From CBDDKZ01 sp965230415 (lineage in GTDB: Bacteria; Bacteroidota; Bacteroidia; Cytophagales; JAAEPT01): a stretch of DNA of 64,000 bases. Made by a program: the position numbers and the translations under genes. This document shows, piece after piece, positions 61,375 through 64,000 of this stretch. The stretch lies in NCBI GenBank assembly GCA_965230415.1, contig CBDDKZ010000005.1, positions 1,736,001 through 1,800,000 of the forward strand, given 5' to 3'. The notes beneath the pieces were generated by a model. The model saw nothing but the letters and a program-made list of their open reading frames with translations, searched no databases and was not told where the DNA came from. How positions within the stretch are numbered: the first letter of the stretch is position 1; every line of letters starts with the position of its first letter.

Positions 61375-62673
61375 ATGAACCTAAAAATAAAATTATTCAG
61401 TATCTACTTAATTTTAGCACAAATCTCAGTGGCTTTTTCTCAAAATGAACCCGAAAACAGTCTTAAAAACAGATTGGAAGAAAAGCGTCATTTTGAAATC
61501 TTTAGCAAAGAATCTGGTGATGCGCTGGTAGACAGTATCATCGTAACGTTCGCCTCCGTAAGTACGGTGCGTGAATCAAACGAATATGACCTGAGCGATA
61601 GATTAGTAAGCAAAAAATTCCATTTATATGTACCATTAACCAATAAATGGGAAAGTCAGGGAGAATCTCAATATACTTACGATAATGAAAATCGCTTACT
61701 AACGAATACCAGCTTTGTATGGATTCAAAGCAGAAATAGCTTACAAGAGGAGTATAAAATAGCATACCATTACGGACCCAACATAGAAGAACATACTAAA
61801 AGTGCTTGGGATGTGAGCAATGAAGAATGGTTGAACATTTCACGAACAAGAATCATCTTTAACAATGAACATTTAGAAAAGGAGATCATCTCATTCAATT
61901 GGGACGGCTTATCTAATAAGTGGATAAGGGATGCTAAAACGGTCAACTTTTATTTTGATGGTGATCTTAATTACACGATTACCTCAACATGGGCTGTGCC
62001 AGAAAACAAATGGATTCCAAGAAGCAGAACTTCGTATATCGAAGAAGATGGTACTTCAAATTCTATGATCATACTCGATGAATGGAATGAAAACCTTTCT
62101 GAATGGAGGCATGAAAGTAGAACATTAACACACCTGAATGCAAACAAGGACATAGAAACAACAAGGGGTGACAAATGGAACACCGAAACGAATAGTTGGG
62201 ATAACTCTTTTAAAATACATGCTTATTTGAACGACGACGAGTTGGTAACAAGTTCAATTCAGTACAATTGGAACAAAAAAAGTGAATCATGGCTAAAATA
62301 TAGAAAAAACAGTTTTTCCTATGAATCCGGGTCATTGGTATTTTTTCTAAGCGAAGAATGGAACGGTGAAAGAGAGGAATGGTATGAGTTGGTTCGCGCA
62401 GAATATTACCTTAGACAACCTGTCTTATCTTTAAATGAAGGTAAAAGAAGTACAGATCTTTCGATATTTCCCAACCCTGCACAAAACGTGTGTTATATCG
62501 AAGAAGATGGCTCATTCGAGTATTCGATCAGAAATACAGAAGGAGAAATGCTGCTAAATGGAAATACGTCAGCCAACAAAGAAATAGATATTAGTAAACT
62601 CAGTAGCGGTATCTACTTCATATATATCTATTCCGAGGCAAAAAACAAAATCGCAAAAATTACCAAATACTAA
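61375..62673 (+). CDS. Secreted repeat protein with T9SS type A sorting domain
   Basis: 432 residues. Signal peptide (IYLILAQISVAFSQ) is followed by six or more ~38-residue repeats with a W-(N)-x-W core (YTYDNENRLLTNTSFVW, RIIFNNEHLEKEIISFNWDGLSNKWIRDAKTV, WNENLSEWRHESRTLTHLN, WNTETNSWDNSFKIHAYLN). The last ~75 residues are a T9SS type A C-terminal domain (LSIFPNPAQNVCYIEEDG ... ISKLSSGIYFIYIYSE). It is exported across the outer membrane by T9SS; function unknown. Confidence 0.9.
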   Translation: MNLKIKLFSIYLILAQISVAFSQNEPENSLKNRLEEKRHFEIFSKESGDALVDSIIVTFASVSTVRESNEYDLSDRLVSKKFHLYVPLTNKWESQGESQYTYDNENRLLTNTSFVWIQSRNSLQEEYKIAYHYGPNIEEHTKSAWDVSNEEWLNISRTRIIFNNEHLEKEIISFNWDGLSNKWIRDAKTVNFYFDGDLNYTITSTWAVPENKWIPRSRTSYIEEDGTSNSMIILDEWNENLSEWRHESRTLTHLNANKDIETTRGDKWNTETNSWDNSFKIHAYLNDDELVTSSIQYNWNKKSESWLKYRKNSFSYESGSLVFFLSEEWNGEREEWYELVRAEYYLRQPVLSLNEGKRSTDLSIFPNPAQNVCYIEEDGSFEYSIRNTEGEMLLNGNTSANKEIDISKLSSGIYFIYIYSEAKNKIAKITKY

Positions 62674-62782
62674 GTTTTGCGCAGTGGTGCTTTTGAAGTC
62701 CTGGCAACTGCTTGTTAATTCTCTGAATTAGCAGGCAGTTGTTAGAATTATTGTACTTTTGTAAGAACTTGTTTTGGAAACT

Positions 62783-64000
62783 ATGAAGAATATCTACTTT
62801 CTGGGCTGTTTTTTAATTTTTAGTGCTTACTCACACCAGACTCTTTCTGCAATTGCTCCTTCCTATTATGACCTACAGCTTACTGTTTTACCGGCAGAAA
62901 AAGCACTAATAGGTAGCAACAAAATATACCTAAAGCGAGGCACAACTGACTCTATTATAAGTATTAATTTATATGATCATTTCACCGTCGATTCTGTCCG
63001 GGCTAACGGCAAATCGGTCAATTTTGAGCATACTTCTAATATTATTGAATTGGCTAATGACACGAAGTCAATCGTTAATCTCATCGATGTATACTATCAT
63101 GGAAAGCCCATAGTTGCCAAAAATGCACCATGGGAAGGCGGTTTTGTATGGGAAACAACTAATGATAGTACCCCTTGGATAGCTACGGCATGTCAAAATC
63201 TGGGAGCAAGCAGCTGGTGGCCATGCATTGATAAGACAAGAGCCGAACCAGACAGTATGCAAATTAGTATTTCTTTTCCAAACATTTATAAAGAGCTATA
63301 TGCCGTTTCTAATGGGAATCTTGTCAATTCATTTAGCAATGCCGAGTTCCGTACCTTCGTTTGGAAAGTGCATTATCCGATCAATTTATACAATGTTTGC
63401 TTAAACATAGGCAACTACGCACACATCAATGACTATTACTCTTCAAGTACTTCAGACTCCCTAAATCTTAGTTATTATGTGCTAAAAAAGAATGTGCAGA
63501 ATGCGCTTACACATTTCGAACAGGTAAAAACCATACTTGGAGTATTTGAAGAGCTTTACGGACCTTACCCTTTTCCAAAAGACGGGTATGCACTAGTAGA
63601 AACTCCTTTCTGGGGTATGGAACATCAAAGCGCGATAGCATATGGTAATAATTTTAAAAACAACGATTTCGGTTTCGATTTTATCATTCTTCACGAAAGT
63701 GCCCATGAATATTGGGGAAATAGTATCAGTTGTTCCAATGAATACGAATTGTGGATTCATGAGACTTTTGCAACATATACCGAGTCGTTATTTGTAGAAA
63801 GAATCAAAGGGAAGTTTTCTGCTATAGAGTACCTGGCGCGTCAGCGCCCAAAAATCAAAAATAGTGAACCTATGTTATTTAGCGGCGAAACAGTTACTGA
63901 AAATTTATACAAATCAAGCGATATCTATTACAAAGGGGCTTGGGTAATGCACACATGTAGGGGAATTGTAAATAATGATTCTATTTGGTTTCGGGCTTTG
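62783..64000 (+). CDS. M1-family metallopeptidase (aminopeptidase N-like), partial
   Basis: The frame starts at ATG 62783 with a signal peptide (MKNIYFLGCFLIFSAYSHQ) and runs off the right edge (~406 residues seen). The zinc site is HESAHEYWGN (HExxH) with the third ligand Glu in LWIHETFATYTE. The exopeptidase-type GAMEN region appears as the variant GMEHQ. An N-terminal beta-rich domain (YDLQLTVLPAEKALIGSNKIYL) precedes it. It cleaves N-terminal residues from peptides outside the cytosol. The end of the gene is not in the window. Confidence 0.93.
   Translation, partial: MKNIYFLGCFLIFSAYSHQTLSAIAPSYYDLQLTVLPAEKALIGSNKIYLKRGTTDSIISINLYDHFTVDSVRANGKSVNFEHTSNIIELANDTKSIVNLIDVYYHGKPIVAKNAPWEGGFVWETTNDSTPWIATACQNLGASSWWPCIDKTRAEPDSMQISISFPNIYKELYAVSNGNLVNSFSNAEFRTFVWKVHYPINLYNVCLNIGNYAHINDYYSSSTSDSLNLSYYVLKKNVQNALTHFEQVKTILGVFEELYGPYPFPKDGYALVETPFWGMEHQSAIAYGNNFKNNDFGFDFIILHESAHEYWGNSISCSNEYELWIHETFATYTESLFVERIKGKFSAIEYLARQRPKIKNSEPMLFSGETVTENLYKSSDIYYKGAWVMHTCRGIVNNDSIWFRAL

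Noticed and set aside
1..64000. CRISPR arrays
   Set aside because: No regularly spaced direct repeats were seen; the dispersed CACCTG patches are far apart and not regularly spaced.

Overview
The window is about 64 kb of a Bacteroidota chromosome, most likely from the Flavobacteriia/Cytophagia side of the phylum. The evidence is AT-rich DNA, a type IX secretion (T9SS) signature (a PorP/SprF protein, a CHU_C remnant, a T9SS C-terminal sorting domain), many secreted or lipoprotein products of unknown function, DUF4286, DUF4349, DUF4241 and DUF4212 proteins, and families typical of the phylum. I see no rRNA, tRNA or CRISPR array. One insertion sequence (IS110 family) is present.

Layout. 0.0-2.7 kb: a Nat-type ABC exporter pair (permease cut by the window edge) and a TPR lipoprotein-like protein. 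2.8-4.5 kb: aspS. 4.6-5.9 kb: a decayed T9SS cassette (CHU_C fragment plus PorP/SprF pseudogene). 6.0-9.2 kb: SUI1-like factor, fatty acid desaturase, a VLRF1-type release-factor-like protein, ruvC. 9.2-13.8 kb: a four-gene operon (flippase-like membrane protein, GT2, DppC-like permease, SpoIIE phosphatase). 13.8-15.0 kb: PerR-like regulator with a 7-1-7 operator, and a peroxiredoxin. 15.0-18.9 kb: waaA, rsgA and a bacterial-type PARG. 18.9-21.3 kb: gene remnants, clustered inverted repeats and the IS110 element. 21.3-24.9 kb: hemB with a Cys-rich microprotein, then a redox cluster with a Crp-type regulator.

26.3-36.2 kb on the minus strand is the most interesting region: six very tightly packed or overlapping genes. 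In order of transcription they are polyphosphate kinase, a membrane class III nucleotide cyclase, an SdiA-regulated-type lipoprotein, a 1230-residue phosphoesterase / kinase-like / Omp85-barrel fusion, an HD phosphohydrolase fused to a Pycsar-effector-type (PycTM) membrane domain, and an outer-membrane barrel protein. This reads as a candidate polyphosphate plus cyclic-nucleotide signalling or stress/defence system spanning both membranes.

36.4-49.5 kb holds assorted metabolic and hypothetical genes: phosphodiester glycosidase, YncE-like propeller with SPOR domain, orphan antitoxin, YARHG protein, Na+/solute symporter with DUF4212 subunit, VanX, an enolase-superfamily enzyme overlapping phenylalanine hydroxylase, DinB and DUF4241. 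49.5-54.2 kb: a PPP-family phosphatase and a giant SF1 helicase with a Vsr-like tail. 54.3-64 kb: secreted repeat proteins, a DUF4349 lipoprotein, two cold-shock proteins, a coiled-coil membrane protein, a WL-repeat protein, a T9SS cargo protein and a partial M1 peptidase. A small family of CACCTG-rich repeats lies just 3' of at least four genes.
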